Made by a program: the position numbers and the translations under genes. 64,000 nt of DNA from Acidobacteriota bacterium (lineage in GTDB: Bacteria > Acidobacteriota > Blastocatellia > Pyrinomonadales > Pyrinomonadaceae): NCBI GenBank assembly GCA_016713675.1, contig JADJOS010000004.1:620001-684000 (forward strand), written 5' to 3'. This document shows positions 34,619 through 43,675 of the stretch, in pieces. The notes beneath the pieces are model-generated. The model was given only the letters and a program-made list of their open reading frames with translations, ran no database searches and was not told the DNA's origin. Position 1 is the first letter of the stretch, and each line of letters opens with the position of its first letter.

Positions 34619-35764
34619 TTATTTCCGTTTTGCCGGTACCTGTTGATACTGAGCGATATCTTCCGGCGGATTTACCCTTAGCCGGTTCTTGTCCTTGAAA
34701 ACGGTAAAGGTCTTTGTCTCCATTTTGCCCTCAGCGTTGCGCAATTGGATCGAAAATGTCTTGTTATCGCCTTTGCCGTCGACCTTTAGCGGAAGCGAGC
34801 CCCAAACCTCAGTATTGTTTGGATTTCGCCACACGGTGTAATAGCTTTGGTCATATTTATCGAACGCAAGCACCAAAATACCATCAAAATCAGGCTCTAC
34901 CCCGTCGATGGCCTTTACCGCACTTGTACGCGTTAAGATGACCCAACTGCCCGGCGTCGCGGCCCGCGTTACAGAACCCGAACTGTCGGCGTCCAGTCGC
35001 TGCCAGGTAACAAATTTCTTGTTATTCTGCTGGAAAAATACAATATCGCTCGGCACTGATAACTCGACCTGACGGCCGAACAACCATCCCGCCGGAGCAG
35101 GCGAAACAGACGGGTCAAGCCGCACCTGGTACCAGATATCGTATTTTTCTTGAATATTCTCCGGCTCGCCGGCTTCTTTGGCAGATTCGATCTCGTCGTT
35201 CTTCGATTTCTTGCTCGATTTTTGTGTGCCTTTCGGGGCGTCGTCTACATCGGGGGCTTCCTGCTTAGGAACAAATTTCCAGGCCATTATATCGAAGGTT
35301 GAACCGTTTGCGAGCTTGAACAGCACGTTTTCAGGCGTCATATCAGGAGCCATTCGCAAATTCGAAGCACTTCGGATCACCCCCGCCGCTTGCGGAGACT
35401 GGTTTTGAAATTCTTCGGCAAGTTTCCTCGACTTGGTAAGCGTGTCACTCGTAATAACATTCTGAGCCTCGATCCATCCTTCGGTTGCAGCTTCGTCACG
35501 CGCTCGGACCCGATACCAAGGCACTTTTTCATACTCAAATTGATCAAGTACGTCCAACGTTTCGCCGCGCTTGACTTCCAGAAGGTCGGCAGCGACGACT
35601 GAATAGGACGTGCGGATCTGAGCTGTCTTTGCGATGACCGTTGCCGTATCGTTCGTTCCGAGTGCACCGGTAATGCCGCTGACCGACTGGTCGATCCATG
35701 TGCAGCCCGCGCTAAAAATTGCCGCACACAGTACAAATGTAACTAAAATGAACTTTGCTCTCAT
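34619..35764 (-). CDS. SH3-domain lipoprotein
   Basis: A 381-residue protein with a lipoprotein signal (IFSAGC, lipid on Cys21). Two bacterial SH3 modules follow: AQIRTSYSVVAADLLEVKRGETLDVLDQFEY … GWIEAQNVI (about 45-105) and SNLRMAPDMTPENVLFKLANG (about 130-160). A charged low-complexity segment (KGTQKSSKKSKNDEIESAKEAGE) and a C-terminal beta domain complete it. SH3 modules often bind peptidoglycan. The ATG at 35764 overlaps the stop of the gluzincin peptidase gene (ATGA), so the two are coupled. Confidence 0.8.
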   Translation of the reverse strand: MRAKFILVTFVLCAAIFSAGCTWIDQSVSGITGALGTNDTATVIAKTAQIRTSYSVVAADLLEVKRGETLDVLDQFEYEKVPWYRVRARDEAATEGWIEAQNVITSDTLTKSRKLAEEFQNQSPQAAGVIRSASNLRMAPDMTPENVLFKLANGSTFDIMAWKFVPKQEAPDVDDAPKGTQKSSKKSKNDEIESAKEAGEPENIQEKYDIWYQVRLDPSVSPAPAGWLFGRQVELSVPSDIVFFQQNNKKFVTWQRLDADSSGSVTRAATPGSWVILTRTSAVKAIDGVEPDFDGILVLAFDKYDQSYYTVWRNPNNTEVWGSLPLKVDGKGDNKTFSIQLRNAEGKMETKTFTVFKDKNRLRVNPPEDIAQYQQVPAKRK

Positions 35765-37242
35765 TTCGAAATATTAGCCAACTTTCGCCATGTATTATAA
35801 CCCAATTTATCTAACAAATCTTTCTGTCGCGAATTCAAATTAGCGGCTACCGCCAGGATCGTAACGGCGTTCTGGTTACGCACCTCAATACCGGCGGCAC
35901 GAAAATGAACGTCAGCTGCAGCCTTTTCCCCGCCCTTTATGTAACGATCGACGATCGGCTTTAGTTCGGGATATGAGCCGAACACGGCGAGAACGGCATC
36001 GTTCCCGTCCATTCGAACATTTGATCCATGATGCTTTTGATAGATCTCCCGCAAGATATTTTCGATCGACCGCTTACCTTTGGACCTTTCTAAAATCACC
36101 AGATCGCATAAAAATGCCGCCGCCATACCTCGAGCATATACTGTCGAATTCGCACCGCCAAACCTGTTTTTCGACGCATCGATCAGGTTAACACCGTTTG
36201 AATGCATCCTGTCTGCCGCAAGGGCTCGCCCAAGAGTATCCAGAAAGTCGTCAAACCTGATCCGATTTGACGCAACGCCAATTTTCAGCGACTGATATAA
36301 TGCAAATCCTTCGTAAAACCAATCGTAATTCCCGCTTAGGTTCACGCCATTTGGTATCCAAAGATGAAACATCTCATGCCGTAGCTGCTCATGCATGCGT
36401 TGCCTCGATTGCGTGTCGAACGGCATGTCCGAGGAGACGATCGTGATATTTGCCCCACGCGTTTCGGCCTCCCATTCACCAGTTCCGACGGCAATGGGAA
36501 ACTTCATGAATGCGATGTTTGTTTCGTCCTGCAGGTACGAATCGAAGAGTGTCCGGTATTGGCTGAATATCTCTTTGGCCGATTCGATCGCCTCGGATCG
36601 GGTAAAATTCCACTTACCGTCCAATGCGAGCGACAGCTTAGGTGCGGCGGAGCCAACCCCGGTGTGAACCAATTCTTCGCCAACGTAGATGACCGTTGTC
36701 GCGACATTAGCCGAAGCAAAATCGTTTCCCGCTGTGCGGCGATTGCCCGACACTGCCCGCCAACCTTCCGGCAATTCAACTTCGATCTCCGCCGTCGCCT
36801 TGTTTTCTTTGTCGGCAAACTTTGGCAGCATGTCGTCGAGCATAAAGACTCCGTTTCTAGCCGTTATCCACGAGATATGCGCCGAGGCCGAGCGTGAGGG
36901 CGACGGAGAAAGGTCGATCTTGTAGTTCCACGACCAAAAATCGGCGTTCGCTACATATTCGCCTGCGATAAACTTCTTGTAGGTCACTGCGTTCCCGGCC
37001 TGGTCGAACAAATTTACGTCGGAAATTCTTTCTCCAAGTTTATCTGTCCCAGCTGCACGAAACAGAAATGATAGATTCCGTCGTCCTACAGGATTTTTGC
37101 CATTTACGACAACGATGGATGACAATTTTGGCTCGGCTTTTATTGTCGCTTTGAAATACTGTGCATTTCCAAATGTAAAGAATTGTAAAATCAACCCAAA
37201 CGCGGCCAAAATACGCCGAATCAGGGTCATTTTCATTGACAT
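35761..37242 (-). CDS. Exported gluzincin (M1/M61-like) metallopeptidase
   Basis: From the ATG at 37242, which has GAGGA close upstream, the protein has 493 residues and a signal peptide (FFTFGNAQ); an ATG at 37287 would add 15 residues. The active-site pattern HEMFHLW … FYEGFALY has HExxH and a Glu 18 residues after the second His, as in M1/M61 gluzincin peptidases. The N-terminal beta domain precedes it. A putative C-terminal PDZ is not evident. It heads a transcript with the SH3 lipoprotein and Smr genes. The likely role is periplasmic peptide trimming. Confidence 0.82.
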   Translation of the reverse strand: MSMKMTLIRRILAAFGLILQFFTFGNAQYFKATIKAEPKLSSIVVVNGKNPVGRRNLSFLFRAAGTDKLGERISDVNLFDQAGNAVTYKKFIAGEYVANADFWSWNYKIDLSPSPSRSASAHISWITARNGVFMLDDMLPKFADKENKATAEIEVELPEGWRAVSGNRRTAGNDFASANVATTVIYVGEELVHTGVGSAAPKLSLALDGKWNFTRSEAIESAKEIFSQYRTLFDSYLQDETNIAFMKFPIAVGTGEWEAETRGANITIVSSDMPFDTQSRQRMHEQLRHEMFHLWIPNGVNLSGNYDWFYEGFALYQSLKIGVASNRIRFDDFLDTLGRALAADRMHSNGVNLIDASKNRFGGANSTVYARGMAAAFLCDLVILERSKGKRSIENILREIYQKHHGSNVRMDGNDAVLAVFGSYPELKPIVDRYIKGGEKAAADVHFRAAGIEVRNQNAVTILAVAANLNSRQKDLLDKLGYNTWRKLANISK

Positions 37243-37318
37243 CGTCCTCGCGGGAAACTTAAAATTGATTTTCTTTTGAATAGGCATCCGGATTCACCGT
37301 CTTAGGATAAGTAATTTT

Positions 37319-37396
37319 ATGAGTCTTATCAAAGTAATAATTTTTGCACTCGTCCTGGTATTCAGCCTTTTGTTTTTGGGAAGGTTGTTCTTCTAG
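37319..37396 (+). CDS. Possible 25-residue membrane peptide
   Basis: The frame ATG … TAG encodes one hydrophobic helix between polar ends (MSLIKVIIFALVLVFSLL, then FLGRLFF). An AGGAT lies about 12 bases upstream. It stands between the divergent peptidase gene and a strong terminator at 37473, which otherwise would have no gene to serve on this strand. Small single-helix proteins of this kind are often missed. Real expression is unproven. Confidence 0.4.
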   Translation: MSLIKVIIFALVLVFSLLFLGRLFF

Positions 37397-37472
37397 TCGA
37401 CTGGCTGAGATCAATGATCTTCCTGCTGTTTTCGATCAACGCTGTATACGCGTCTGAAAATTTTCCAAGTAC

Positions 37473-37501
37473 AAAAAGCGGTCAGCCAGACCGCTTTTTT
37501 T
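37473..37501 (+). terminator. Rho-independent terminator
   Basis: AAAAAGCGGTC pairs with GACCGCTTTTTTT around AGCCA. It lies upstream of purH and downstream of the candidate 25-residue peptide. Confidence 0.88.
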
Positions 37502-37543
37502 GTGGTTTAGGGTACAAACCTTTGTTTGATACTCTTTAGGCAT

Positions 37544-39244
37544 ATGACCGAATTACGAAAAATCGCCCGAGCCCTTATTAGCGTTTCCGATAAAACAGGC
37601 CTCGCCGAGTTTGCCAAACATCTCGCCGAACACAATGTCGAGATCATATCGACCGGCGGCACCGCAAAATTCCTGCGCGAAAACGGCCTCAATGTAACTG
37701 ATGTGTCCGATGTCACCGGCTTTCCAGAAATGATGGACGGCCGTGTAAAGACGCTGCATCCAAAGATCCACGGCGCATTTCTGGCCCTTCGCGACAACCC
37801 CGAACATATTGCTTCGATGAATGAGCACGCGATCAAGCCTATCGATCTGGTCGTTGTAAATCTCTATCCATTCGAAGCCACGATCGCCAAAGGTGACGTG
37901 AATCTCGAAGAAGCCGTCGAGAACATCGACATCGGCGGCCCGGCGATGATCCGATCGGCATCAAAAAACTGGCGGGACGTTGCCGTTGTCACCGACCCCC
38001 GACTTTACGACGAGATCAAGGATGAGTTGAACGATCAAGCAGGCTCACTGTCGCTCGAAACGCGCCAAAGGCTTGCAGCACTCGCATATACACGAACGGC
38101 AAGCTACGACCTGGCGATCTCAACTTATCTTGCTCGCCAATTGTCGAACGAAGATCTTGAACGCCTCGAGCCAATTAACCCGCTCGGCCATCTGTCATTT
38201 TTCGAGGCCGGCGAGGACGACTTAGAACTGGAAACCACAGCCACCGCAGAACCGGCCGCGGATGTGCAGCTACCCGCGTATCAAATAATTGAGCTTGCCA
38301 AGGTCACTGATCTCCGATACGGCGAAAACCCGCACCAGCGTGCCGCGCTCTACGACGATGGATCAGACGGCGGCATCGCCGGAGCTGAACAGCTCCATGG
38401 CAAGGAGATGTCATTCAATAACTACGTCGATGCAGAAGCCGCGTGGAAATTGGTCCGGGACTTCGACGAGCTCGCAGTTGCGATCATCAAACATACAAAT
38501 CCGTCGGGTGTCGGCACCGGCACGAACAATGTCGAGGCATATAAGCGGGCTCTTGCGACCGACCCTGTTTCCGCATTCGGCGGCATTGTCGCGTTCAATC
38601 GAAAGGTTGAAGCCGCGGTGGCGGCTTCGGTGATCGAAGTATTTTCTGAGGTAATTGTCGCTCCCGATTTCGACGAAGAAGCAATTGAAATCTTTAGATC
38701 CAAGAAGAATCTGAGAGTACTCAAGGTCGCATCGACCGCTGACATATCTCAAATCTCGAATTTCCGACCCGGAATTTCAGATCTGGAATACAAACAGATC
38801 TCCGGCGGATTCCTCGTCCAGGACCAAGACGTCCACCGCCTCGTCTTCTCCGACCTCAACGTCGTAACCAAGCGTCAGCCGTCACCGTCAGAACTCAATT
38901 CGATGCAGTTAGCATGGACGGTCTGTAAACACGTCAAATCGAACGCGATCGTCTTTGCCAACGAAAATCATACGCTTGGCGTCGGAGCCGGCCAGATGAA
39001 TCGTGTCGATTCAGTCCGTATCGCTGCGATGCGTGCCGAGCGTTTCGATCTTGATCTCAAAGGCTCAGCGGTCGCCTCGGACGCGTTCTTTCCGTTCCGC
39101 GACAACGTCGATGAAGCGGCCCGTTTCGGCGTGACCGCGATCATTCAGCCCGGCGGATCGATCAAAGACAACGAATCGATCGCCGCCGCGGACGAACACG
39201 AAATTGCGATGGCCTTCACCGGCGTTCGCCATTTCAAACATTGA
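37544..39244 (+). CDS. purH: AICAR transformylase/IMP cyclohydrolase PurH
   Basis: A bifunctional enzyme for the last two steps of IMP synthesis. From the ATG at 37544 (MTELRKIARALISVSDKTG, AGG upstream) it has 566 residues. The N-terminal IMP cyclohydrolase domain shows STGGTAKFL and GRVKTLHPKIHG. The C-terminal transformylase shows RYGENPHQRAALY, IKHTNPSGVG and the catalytic KSNAIVFA. It is longer than the usual ~520 residues. Part of the surplus is a segment near 400-425 (TADISQISNFRPGISDLEYKQIS) whose DNA is an imperfect palindromic repeat, placed between KNLRVLKV and SGGFLVQD. The active-site residues are untouched. Confidence 0.95.
   Translation: MTELRKIARALISVSDKTGLAEFAKHLAEHNVEIISTGGTAKFLRENGLNVTDVSDVTGFPEMMDGRVKTLHPKIHGAFLALRDNPEHIASMNEHAIKPIDLVVVNLYPFEATIAKGDVNLEEAVENIDIGGPAMIRSASKNWRDVAVVTDPRLYDEIKDELNDQAGSLSLETRQRLAALAYTRTASYDLAISTYLARQLSNEDLERLEPINPLGHLSFFEAGEDDLELETTATAEPAADVQLPAYQIIELAKVTDLRYGENPHQRAALYDDGSDGGIAGAEQLHGKEMSFNNYVDAEAAWKLVRDFDELAVAIIKHTNPSGVGTGTNNVEAYKRALATDPVSAFGGIVAFNRKVEAAVAASVIEVFSEVIVAPDFDEEAIEIFRSKKNLRVLKVASTADISQISNFRPGISDLEYKQISGGFLVQDQDVHRLVFSDLNVVTKRQPSPSELNSMQLAWTVCKHVKSNAIVFANENHTLGVGAGQMNRVDSVRIAAMRAERFDLDLKGSAVASDAFFPFRDNVDEAARFGVTAIIQPGGSIKDNESIAAADEHEIAMAFTGVRHFKH
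38744..38800. repeat. Imperfect palindromic repeat inside purH
   Basis: CAAATCTCGAATTTCC and GGAATTTCAGATCTGG are imperfect reverse complements separated by a few bases. The stretch is AT-richer than its surroundings and is read in frame as QISNFRPGISDLEY. Confidence 0.55.
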
Positions 39245-39258
39245 CGCCGCTTTTTTTC

Positions 39259-39287
39259 TTGACAACATGTGGTAGTAGTGTTAAAAC
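39259..39287 (+). promoter_or_regulatory. Sigma-70-like promoter
   Basis: A perfect -35 TTGACA (39259-39264) is followed after 17 bases by TAAAAC, a weak -10. It lies 109 bases upstream of the NTF2-like lipoprotein start. Confidence 0.45.
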
Positions 39288-39395
39288 TATACCCAATTAG
39301 GACGACTAGAGGAACGCTCGATTGGTTTTTGCATATTCGAAAACCCCTCGGGCTTTTGTGTTTTGGTTTCGTAGTTTTCAATAGGAGATAACAAT

Positions 39396-40421
39396 ATGAA
39401 AAAGATCACGACCTTAGTTTTGACCGCGGCCGCCTCGGTGGTCTTCGCCGCTTGCGGTGCACCTGCCAACAATGCTCCCGCAAATAATACCAATACGAAC
39501 ACTGCCAAACCGACCGCTGCTGCTCCGACGGCCGAGGTGCTTTTTGCGATGGACAAGCAGGCCAATGAGGCTTGGATAAAGGGCGATAAGGCGTATTTTG
39601 AAAACTTTCTTTCGGAGAAGTTCGTCTCGTTCGAACGCGGTGGACGAATGAGCAGACCGGAATTGCTCGCGATGATCGGTTCATTCAAGTGCGACGTAAA
39701 GACCTGGAATCTCGAAGATCCGCAGATGGCAATGATCGACGCCGACACCTATGTTATGAGCTACAAAGGCACATTTGATGGAAGCTGTACCGGACCGGAC
39801 GGCAAGGCAGAAAAGCTGCCGAGCCCTGTTCGCTCTGCCAGCATTTACGTCCGCGATGGCGACAAATGGAAAGGAGCTTTCCACAGCGAGACCATGATCA
39901 TCGATCCTAAAGCTCCGCCTGCGGCACCGGCAAAACCGGAGCCGAAAAAAGAGGAACCAAAGAAAGACGAAAAGCCGGCCGCACCTGCTGCGGCTTCGCC
40001 CGCTACTCCGGCTGCAACATCGGCACCTGCAAAGCCGACGCCCGGCCCGAATACCGACGCACTCGTCAAGGCACACACTGCCGGATGGGAAGCTTTCAAG
40101 GCCAAGGACGCAAAGAAATTTGATGAGATGCTAACCGCAAATGCATCGATCGTCGATCCGCTCGGCAATTGGATTTCCGGTAAAGCGAACGTCATCAAGC
40201 ATTGGACCGAGACGATGAAATGCGAGGGCATCACCAAGGTTAGCGTAACCGAGGGCTTTGCTACGGCGATCTCACCGACCGTCGAGATCCTTACGCTCAA
40301 AGGCTCAGCTGACGGCACCTGCGACGGCCAAAAGAACGGAGCTCTCTATCAATCCGCTGTTTATGTAAAAGAAGGCGAGACATGGAAACTGGCATTCATG
40401 TTCGAATCACCGGCAATGTAG
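39396..40421 (+). CDS. Lipoprotein with two NTF2-like (DUF4440) domains
   Basis: A 341-residue lipoprotein (signal VVFAACGAP, lipid on Cys20) with two SnoaL/DUF4440-type domains. The first is at about 48-170 (ANEAWIKGDKAYFENFLSEKFVSFERGGR … WKGAFHSETM) and the second at about 228-340 (TAGWEAFKAKDAKKFDEMLTANASIVDPLG … WKLAFMFES). An Ala-Pro-Lys-Glu-rich linker separates them. The two copies have matching ends, so an internal duplication is likely. Such domains bind small ligands or act as scaffolds; no catalytic residues are evident. Confidence 0.85.
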   Translation: MKKITTLVLTAAASVVFAACGAPANNAPANNTNTNTAKPTAAAPTAEVLFAMDKQANEAWIKGDKAYFENFLSEKFVSFERGGRMSRPELLAMIGSFKCDVKTWNLEDPQMAMIDADTYVMSYKGTFDGSCTGPDGKAEKLPSPVRSASIYVRDGDKWKGAFHSETMIIDPKAPPAAPAKPEPKKEEPKKDEKPAAPAAASPATPAATSAPAKPTPGPNTDALVKAHTAGWEAFKAKDAKKFDEMLTANASIVDPLGNWISGKANVIKHWTETMKCEGITKVSVTEGFATAISPTVEILTLKGSADGTCDGQKNGALYQSAVYVKEGETWKLAFMFESPAM

Positions 40422-40441
40422 GAAGGTTGATAAATTGCCCA

Positions 40442-40473
40442 AACAAGGGAGCCGTTCGATCGGCTCCCTTGTT
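40442..40473. terminator. Hairpin terminator between convergent genes
   Basis: AACAAGGGAGCCG pairs with CGGCTCCCTTGTT around TTCGAT, a 13-bp stem. It has only short T runs and lies between the lipoprotein stop and the facing comEC stop. Confidence 0.7.
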
Positions 40474-40485
40474 GTTGAAAAAGTG

Positions 40486-43248
40486 CTATTCGGAGAGAAA
40501 CCTCTTCACTTCGAGGTCGACCCCGTTCGTCGAAACCGATATCGTCCCTCGCTCACCGGTCACCAACACTTGAGCTCCGCCAGCTTTCCAACGGCCAACA
40601 ACATCCGCGTGTGGATGCCCAAAAGGTGATGTCCGCCCGACCGAGACGACTGCATAGTTTGCCCGAACCGTATCGATAAATGACTGTGTCGAAGATGTCC
40701 GGCTGCCGTGATGCGGCACTTTTACAAGATCGGCAGAAAGGTCGGCGGCGGTCAATGCAGATTCGGCAATGTGTTCGATGTCGCCGGTCAACAGGAATTT
40801 GCGGTTTCCAAAAATAATACGTAAGACGACCGAGTTGTTATTTTCCGATCTCAAATTCGATTCGTCTGCCTCGGGCGGATAGAGCACCTCAACGATCACT
40901 TCGCCAAAATGCAATACATCGCCGCGATAGATATTTGTCGCTGAGATTCCACGCCGACGCAAAACATCTGCGAGCTCCGCATGGTCCGGATCCTCGGCCG
41001 ACATACGGCCAAAAATTGCTGAGCCTATTGCAAAGTTTTTAGCCACATCGGTCAATCCCTGAATATGATCGGCATCCGCGTGTGTTGCCAGGATATGATC
41101 GATCCGCGAAAATCCCCGATGCCACAAATATTCCGAAACCACCGCCTCGCCAATGTCGCGAACATCTCGAACGAAAGGCTCTTCGCCGTCATCGTCCGAT
41201 CTATAATTCATCTTCCCGCCGCCGTCAACCAGCAGTGTTCGTCCGTCCGGAAACGTCACCAACGCAGCATCGCCCTGCCCGACATCCAGAAAATCAACAT
41301 GCAATCGCCCATCCGCCGTCGGCGAACTAAATGGATGAAATACGATGGCGAAGGATAATACTACAAACGCCGCGAACGCTGGGACCAGAAGTCGGCGGCC
41401 AAGGATCCGCGAGTCAGCCTTTAACTCGAACGGCTTCCACCGGCTGAGCAAGACCGCCAAAAAGATAATCGGCACAAAGTACAAAAAGTAAACGAAAGCT
41501 CCCGCAGCCGAATATGCCGGCAGCCGAAAACTGGCCCAGCCGTTATCCGAAAACATTCGCGGCAATGCGAGCATCAACCAGTCCGATATCTCCGCGGCCG
41601 CAAAGAATGGACGAGCCAACGCATCGCCGAAATAACTGATCACCGCACCGATCACCGCCGCAAAACTCTCGATAGCGATGAACACACCGACCCACAAGTT
41701 CAACACGACCGATGCGATCGAAACACGATGAAAATAGACAACTGTCAGCGGCAGCATCCAGATCTGCACGATCAGCGACACCAAAATTCCCTCAAACAAA
41801 TACCTGATCGCACGCTGACCGCCGCCAATGATCTTACCGGATAAATATGGCGATTTTGAGAGCCTTGCGGTCCAAACATAGCTTTTCGCCTCGATCCGCC
41901 ACTCGTCAGAATTCCAATAAAGCGTCTCGCAAAGGCGGGCGAGCCGCTTCGGCACGTCCGGCGGAAAAGGCATCGCCGCCGTCGGCGTCCAGCGTCCGAT
42001 CTTTCTCAGCATCTCGATCAGCGGATATGCACATGCCACGATCGCCGCCACACTCACAAACGTTAGTTGAAACGAAGGATCGAACAACTCCGTCGGCCGC
42101 CAAACCAGAAGCATAAGAGCGCAAACACCGAGCGAATTGAGCAAACTCGATTGCCGGTAGATGACGTGCGAAAACGATATCACCGTGAACATCACCGCCG
42201 CCCGCACTACCGGAACATCCGCACCGACCGCCAGCGTGTACGCCCACAAAACGCCATTCGTCAACACAAACTGTGCTGGGCGATTCCGCGAAACACGCCT
42301 AATTATCAACAACAGCATTCCGCCAATAAATGTAATATGCAACCCCGAAATGACCAGAATATGAAACGTCCCGCCATCGCGAAACAGGTCTGCCGTTTCT
42401 TTGTCGAGAAAATATTTGTCCCCGAGCAGCGAAGCGATCATCACACCCGCCGCTCGCTGACTCAGGTTCCGCCGAAACGAATCGATCAACTTCTCCCGCT
42501 GGTCATAGACCCAAGCCAGCGGCACAAAGACACTCTCATCCGCCAGGTGCTCGATCAGTAAACCGCTCTTCACCGACCCGCTCGCATCGATCTCGAGCCG
42601 GTCGAGCATCTGCAGCCGCGAGATCACTCCTGGGTTGAGAAAATTATCCTCGCGTTCGAGTTTGGTGGAAACACGGATCCGCGAGCCGTATTTCAGATCT
42701 GACGGCTTTGGGCCTACCAAAAGACTGGTAGGCTCTGCCGCCGAAATATCAAATTCCGCCTCAGGCGTTTCAGATCCTAATTTTGAAATTTCAAATGGGT
42801 TTTTACCGTTCTGTACAAACAGCCGAACCTTACCGGATACCTTGAGATCTTCGTTTCGAATCCGCAATGTTTCCGCCCGAAAGGTGATAAGATCGCCGTC
42901 AACCGTCGGCTCTCGGCCCCGGACCATAACACCTTCGATCTCTACAGGCTCGCCGCTCTTGATCGTGCCGTTGTCGTACAGCAAACGCAGTCTATCCGCC
43001 GCAACACCGCTCTTCTCGATGTTGAGCGATGCCGCTCCGGCAAATGCAAACGCCGTAAATATCAGCAAAGTCGCAAATTGTTGTGTTTTGAAAACGTACG
43101 CGAGAACCGCGAAAACGACCGATGCCCCGACTGCAGCGCGCAAATCGACCCCGGCGAAATTCGCCGTCAATATCCCAACTGCAAAAGCACCAGCGAGCCA
43201 CAACACCGCGTTGCGATTGAAATTGGAAGCTCTACGATCCGTGGGCAT
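40486..43248 (-). CDS. comEC: ComEC/Rec2 DNA-uptake channel
   Basis: A 920-residue inner-membrane protein that passes single-stranded DNA into the cell during natural transformation. N-terminal helices, a soluble DUF4131-like domain, the competence domain (TFHILVISGLHITFIGGMLLLI) and a C-terminal metallo-beta-lactamase fold (FLDVGQGDAALVTFPDGRTLLVDGGG, THADADHIQGL, PHHGSRTSS) are all present. A repeat-derived peptide (FEISKLGSETPEAEFDIS) lies in the soluble N-domain, from DNA at 42743-42797. The gene lies 9 bases downstream of comEA on the same strand, the usual com operon pairing. Confidence 0.93.
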   Translation of the reverse strand: MPTDRRASNFNRNAVLWLAGAFAVGILTANFAGVDLRAAVGASVVFAVLAYVFKTQQFATLLIFTAFAFAGAASLNIEKSGVAADRLRLLYDNGTIKSGEPVEIEGVMVRGREPTVDGDLITFRAETLRIRNEDLKVSGKVRLFVQNGKNPFEISKLGSETPEAEFDISAAEPTSLLVGPKPSDLKYGSRIRVSTKLEREDNFLNPGVISRLQMLDRLEIDASGSVKSGLLIEHLADESVFVPLAWVYDQREKLIDSFRRNLSQRAAGVMIASLLGDKYFLDKETADLFRDGGTFHILVISGLHITFIGGMLLLIIRRVSRNRPAQFVLTNGVLWAYTLAVGADVPVVRAAVMFTVISFSHVIYRQSSLLNSLGVCALMLLVWRPTELFDPSFQLTFVSVAAIVACAYPLIEMLRKIGRWTPTAAMPFPPDVPKRLARLCETLYWNSDEWRIEAKSYVWTARLSKSPYLSGKIIGGGQRAIRYLFEGILVSLIVQIWMLPLTVVYFHRVSIASVVLNLWVGVFIAIESFAAVIGAVISYFGDALARPFFAAAEISDWLMLALPRMFSDNGWASFRLPAYSAAGAFVYFLYFVPIIFLAVLLSRWKPFELKADSRILGRRLLVPAFAAFVVLSFAIVFHPFSSPTADGRLHVDFLDVGQGDAALVTFPDGRTLLVDGGGKMNYRSDDDGEEPFVRDVRDIGEAVVSEYLWHRGFSRIDHILATHADADHIQGLTDVAKNFAIGSAIFGRMSAEDPDHAELADVLRRRGISATNIYRGDVLHFGEVIVEVLYPPEADESNLRSENNNSVVLRIIFGNRKFLLTGDIEHIAESALTAADLSADLVKVPHHGSRTSSTQSFIDTVRANYAVVSVGRTSPFGHPHADVVGRWKAGGAQVLVTGERGTISVSTNGVDLEVKRFLSE
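42743..42797. repeat. Palindromic repeat inside comEC
   Basis: GAAATATCAAATTCCG and AATTTTGAAATTTCAAAT blocks flank a CCTGAGGC-type centre. They are translated in frame as FEISKLGSETPEAEFDIS. The AAATTTCAAAT style matches the purH repeat. Confidence 0.5.
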
Positions 43249-43257
43249 CGTATATTT

Positions 43258-43554
43258 CTATTCGATTTTTATGTGCGGACGCAAGGCCCCAAACCGCTCT
43301 TCGCTAACACCGCGGATCTGCATCAGATGCTCGACCCGCCGAAACGGTCCGTTGACAGCACGAAACTCCACGATCGCCTCCGCCGTCTTCCGCCCAATGT
43401 GCGGCAATTTTTCGAGATCTTCGACCGATGCGGTGTTTATGTTTATTGCGTTCAGCGACGGTCCAACTGCATTCGCAGAAGAATATTCAACCCGCGTCGA
43501 ACACCCCGCCAGCAAAAGCAACAAAAGCAATATAGGAAATTTAGACTTGCTCAC
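43258..43554 (-). CDS. ComEA-like helix-hairpin-helix protein
   Basis: A small DNA-binding competence protein. The GTG at 43554, with GGAAAGG just upstream, gives MSKSKFPILLLLLLLAGC, a lipoprotein signal; an ATG at 43575 would add seven residues. The rest is a ComEA-type helix-hairpin-helix pair (ININTASVEDLEKLPHIGRKTAEAIVEFRAVNGPF … LMQIRGVSEERFGALRPHI) that binds double-stranded DNA without sequence preference. At 98 residues it is of usual ComEA size. It is coupled to comEC downstream. A lipid anchor instead of a membrane helix is unusual but seen elsewhere. Confidence 0.85.
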   Translation of the reverse strand: MSKSKFPILLLLLLLAGCSTRVEYSSANAVGPSLNAININTASVEDLEKLPHIGRKTAEAIVEFRAVNGPFRRVEHLMQIRGVSEERFGALRPHIKIE

Positions 43555-43559
43555 ACCCT

Positions 43560-43650
43560 TTCCGATAACTATCAACTCTTAACTACCAACGATCAACTTT
43601 ACCTAACGGTTAGTAGTCAACAGTTGAAAGTTGTTAGTTAGAGAAACCTA
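43560..43650. repeat. AACTATCAACT-type simple repeats
   Basis: The gap between comEA and ftsK holds repeated ACTATCAACTCTTAACTACC and AGTTGAAAGTTGTTAGTTAG blocks that are roughly inverse to each other. This is another short-unit repeat of the kind found inside genes in this window. Confidence 0.5.
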
Positions 43651-43675
43651 TCAAAAAGCTCACCTCAGTTCCCGC

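Noticed and set aside
42635..43582. 315-residue open frame on the plus strand
   Set aside because: Antisense to comEC and comEA, with Arg/Ser/Thr-rich composition and no recognisable domain.
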